A DNA stretch of 64,000 bases from Neopestalotiopsis rosae (taxonomy: Eukaryota > Ascomycota > Sordariomycetes > Amphisphaeriales > Sporocadaceae): assembly GCA_023078685.1 (NCBI GenBank), contig JALGAS010000003.1, forward strand, positions 186,001 through 250,000. Direction: 5' to 3'. Below, piece after piece: positions 60,991 to 64,000 of the stretch; the first letter of the stretch is position 1; each line of letters starts with the position of its first letter. Both the position numbers and the translations under genes were made by a program. The notes beneath the pieces are model-generated. The model worked only from the letters and a program-made list of their open reading frames with translations, did not search any database and was not told where the DNA came from.

Positions 60991-62188
60991 GTTTGTTCGC
61001 CGCTCATTGCTCATATGCACCCTGAGAAATCGAAGGCCGGACTGGGACACTCAGGTTGCACTCGAAGCCGTCAACAAGCCATGAACCAATCACACGCCAA
61101 TGGATAACAGCCAAGACGACAACACATTGGCGCTTCGGATGGCATGCGTTCGACTTCGGAGACGAGATACCGAGCATGTCGCTTGCATAAGCTGGCTACT
61201 TATCAAAGTGTCGCATACTACCCGAATTGCAATGTAGTGGATGTGATGGGCCGGGACTACGAGACGATGCTCATGATAACACAAGACTGCTCTCTGGAAT
61301 TCTGTCGTTTTCCAGATAAAATTCTTTTCCCGAAGCAAGGACACCTGATTGTCGGATCGGTCCGCCAGTCAAACATTCCAACCTATACTCGATCAAAGCA
61401 GCTCTGTCATTAGTCTAGATGCCGATTTGATGGCAGAGGCATCAGAGTTTAGATCAAGCGCATTTATTATCACATCAAAATTGCCAAGTCACCTGCTGTG
61501 AAAAGCGTGGTTCTCGACGGAGAAACAGCCTAATCGATGTGGTTATAAGTACGCAAAAATCGGCTCCTGGCGACGAACCTGCCATGACCTCGTTCCAGTG
61601 TCACAGCTGGGGAAGAAAGAAAAGAAGTTATTCAACGAGAATGGACACCCCTGTACTCGCACTGGAAATATTGCAGCCTGTACCATGTATTGGTGGCCTA
61701 TTGGCAATGTCCTTTGGAATTAAGTGTCTGATGGATTGCTCTTGGAAACACTTGACTTCACTCGTCTCTACATCGTTGCCGGACTCTAGTCGACGCACCG
61801 AAAGAAGTATCAGCTAAAATGAAGATGTAGATATCTGTTCAAGGCCGCGCACACATACCGAGTCCAGTGCCGTGGCTGTGAATGCGGTTACTATAGGAGG
61901 TTTACGAAGTACAAGACCCCCTGTATAATGCCGAGGCTAGTGGTCTTTTATATAAAGGATTCGAACCCCACTGGCTGTATAGTAAATGTCCCCCCGCCTC
62001 TGAGGCAAGCCGTTTTCGGACTGGGAAACAATAGCCGATTTCACCAATTATACCTCAACTCTGTTCCGGGGGCGGTCCTAGTATTGCATCGGACCTCCGA
62101 GCCATAGGCAAAGTGAAATCACAATTCAAAGTCTACATCATATTTATCCATATACCATACCACGAAACTCACAATCAATCCAAAGACC
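60991..62188. other. intergenic, nothing recognised
   Basis: 3' flank of PYM1 and promoter of the EthD-like gene. A GTTCGAATC-like stretch (minus strand, near 61959) recalls a tRNA T-loop but no cloverleaf could be built. Confidence 0.45.
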
Positions 62189-63100
62189 ATGACTGCAGAC
62201 CTTAGTGGCGCCGGCTGTCTCTACGTCGAGTCCAGCATAGCACGGACCGACGTTTTGGACGAGGAGACGTACCTCAAGTGGTACGACGAGGAGCACATCC
62301 CCGAGATACTGGCGACGGGGGGCATCAAGTCGGCCAGGCGCTTCAAGAATGTAGACCCGGAGGCAGACAAGCCATACCTGGCCCTGTACCCCATGACGGA
62401 TATTGGCTTCATGAGCACCGACAAGTTCAAGAATATCAGCGTCAAGAGTGGCAAGCTGCCAGACACGGGCCTCGTGTATGACTTGGCCGACTTTGATATC
62501 CGGTACGACAATCTGATCCAGGTGTACGATCCTACTGGGAAAGGCAAAGGTAAGAAAGAGTCCGAACTCGTGTGACATGAAGATAATCCTTGCCTGGGGA
62601 ATCGAATAACCGGTTTTGACGTGTCCTGCCAGGACATACAAAATCCATTATTTCGGTCCAAATCGAGCTCAAAGAAGGAGCTGATGCAGAAGATTTCGAT
62701 AAATGGTACCGTGAAGAGGTAATTTATCCCCTACCAAGCCGGCCCCGCCTAAGATGTTGCTGATTTGCTTTGCCCACAGCACTTGCTACTTCTCGCCAAA
62801 GCAACAGGCTACCTGCGGTCGACGAGGTTCAAGCTCGCGTTCGCGAGGAGCAACGCGCAGTCCCGGGCCCTGAAGGGCCTGGAGGTTCCGGCGGACGGGA
62901 CTCTGCCGCAGCAGGCGCCCGCGTGGTTGACCCTCCACGAGTTCGAGGTGGACTCGCCGGACCTGGCGGAGATCAAGAAGCTCACGGCCTCGCCTTGGAC
63001 GGAGAGAATATACGAAGGCAGAAAGCTCGGAATTTTCAAGATATTCAAGCTTCTCCACGAGTTTGGCGAAAAGGACTGGTTTCAAGGCGTTCAAGTGTGA
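62189..63100 (+). CDS. EthD-like / dimeric alpha-beta barrel protein with two repeats
   Basis: Three exons, 62189-62549, 62633-62718 and 62780-63100; 255 residues. Two ferredoxin-like halves can be seen. The first has YLKWYDEEHIPEILATGGIK and the second has DAEDFDKWYREEHLLLLAKA. The pattern F/Y-x-KWY-x-EEH is the core of the dimeric alpha-beta barrel (Dabb/EthD) fold. The His after EE is commonly a ligand or active residue in that fold. Proteins of this sort include monooxygenase-like and polyketide-cyclase-like enzymes and stress proteins, but I cannot assign a reaction here. The second KWY motif is cut by the intron after EE. It converges on the nucleoside hydrolase gene, 220 bases away, though a functional link is unproven. 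Confidence 0.78.
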
Positions 63101-63320
63101 TTTTGGTTCCTCTTTTATAGAAACGATTACCATGAACTGCTTACAACACTAGATCAGGATTAGATACGATTGAAACTTGTACTCATCACGAATGTTTGCA
63201 TTGCTCCTCTATTGGTGTGAGAACCTCGAGACTTTTTGAGGTCTAGTCATGATCATCTATAACCGTCTACCAAGAAAAGTCCAAGCTTTGCCTGATGGCG
63301 AAAAGTCCAAGTGAGTGTCT

Positions 63321-64000
63321 TCATACGTTGGCCGCCTTGGCGTTGGCCTCGTCAGCCCTCTGGCAGCACTCCTCAATCACCTTCCAGAACAGGGTCATGT
63401 CCAGGCCGCGGGGGATGCGCACGCCGGGCGTGCCCGCCGGCAGCGGCGTGACCAGCGTGCGCCCCGTCTCCAGTTGCCCGTTCTGCAGCGCGTCCTGGAT
63501 CGAGCCCTCGGTGACCACCTTGACGTCGAAGCGCTCCGGGCGCTTCTCCCCCGCGCCCGTGGGGTCAAAGTCGTAAAAGGGTATCTCGTGCGCGGTGCCG
63601 GTCAGGACGGCGGCCACGGCCAGCGGGTCGTGCAGCGGCGGGCCCTCTACAATGTCAAAGGTATCTCTGCTCAAAGTGTCAATGATCATTACCAGGACTG
63701 GTTGTTTCTAGGTGCAAGTAAAAAGGTAGGCTAGACTGCGCAACGTACCTATAAGTAGCAGCAAAGAAATTGAGCAACTCGACCAACATGGTCCGCAAAT
63801 CCGTCTTGCCCTTTCCAGTCTTTTCTCCCTGGTAGTCGGGCCCGTACAGGATCTGATCCTGCACCTCCTTGGTGGCCAGCACGAGGTGGGTGAGGTCGAG
63901 GGCAATGAGCGTGGTCTTGCCCTTGAGCACCGGATTGTCAAACAGGCTGGCCGCGGCCTCGGGGTCGATGAGGACGTTGAACTCGGCCCACTTGGTGTAG
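63321..64000 (-). CDS. inosine/uridine-preferring nucleoside hydrolase, C-terminal part
   Basis: Partial. Exons 63666-63321 and a preceding one from 63749 to beyond the right window edge, over an 82-nt intron. The visible part starts with WAEFNVLIDPEAAASL and continues through the barrel to GPPLHDPLAVAAVL. That stretch carries the family's catalytic His-Asp pair near the C-terminus (HDP). Nucleoside hydrolases (yeast Urh1 type) split ribonucleosides into base and ribose in the cytosol, for salvage or nicotinamide riboside use. The N-terminal DxDxxxDD calcium-binding motif would lie outside the window. The stop is at 63321-63323. The last 40 residues are helical with an Ala-rich end. Substrate preference is not visible. 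Confidence 0.88.

Noticed and set aside
61945..61975. Minus-strand GGGGTTCGAATCC, resembling a tRNA T-arm
   Set aside because: The T-stem pairs poorly (G-T pairs and a T-T mismatch) and no D-arm, anticodon arm or acceptor stem could be assembled upstream.
1..64000. Secondary-metabolite cluster, virus-derived or transposon sequence
   Set aside because: No polyketide or peptide synthetase, reverse transcriptase, transposase, integrase, terminal repeat or viral gene was seen in any frame.

Overview
The window is chromosomal DNA of a filamentous ascomycete, most likely a Sordariomycete and probably of the order Hypocreales. This rests on short introns of about 50-180 nt (GTAAGT-type donors, CTAAC-type branch sites), genes scattered on both strands, intergenic spaces of several kb, and the protein families present. 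There are no bacterial operons, rRNA genes, CRISPR arrays or recognisable transposons. Species cannot be named from sequence alone.

Layout. The left 25 kb carries a 5'-incomplete MYND zinc-finger gene, a secreted GH16 beta-glucanase, a SWIM zinc-finger protein, a SulP sulfate permease (minus), a Bub2-type TBC GAP of the mitotic exit checkpoint, a small cysteine-rich GPI-anchor candidate, and an Izh3-like PAQR receptor (minus). At 24-26 kb an unrecognised four-exon gene lies head to head with a THOC5-like mRNA-export subunit. A gene-free stretch of about 7.5 kb follows. The middle carries a GT2-type membrane glycosyltransferase, a DJ-1/PfpI protein, a nucleolar FKBP prolyl isomerase of the Fpr3/Fpr4 type, and an NDR-type AGC kinase. 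The right part carries the COMPASS subunit Swd3/WDR5 (minus), an Isc1-type sphingolipid phospholipase C, the N-end-rule ligase Ubr1 (minus), a five-exon QCR9 (minus) head to head with PYM1, a two-domain EthD-like protein, and a nucleoside hydrolase that runs off the right end.

The genes are mostly unlinked housekeeping and signalling functions. There is no metabolic cluster. The shared intergenic spaces at 24890-25006 and 59894-60396 are probably bidirectional promoters.

The most striking observation is in the NDR kinase. A TAA stop interrupts the invariant CD-W-W-S block of kinase subdomain IX at 44360-44362. The frame then stays open and conserved for about 358 more codons, including the NDR hydrophobic motif. 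The stop lies in the loop of a local hairpin. This closely resembles the fungal PUK1/stk-21 type of kinase gene, whose genomic stop codons are converted to tryptophan by A-to-I mRNA editing in fruiting bodies. The form here (TAA TGG, needing two adjacent edits) differs from the TAG TAG pair I recall for Fusarium PUK1.
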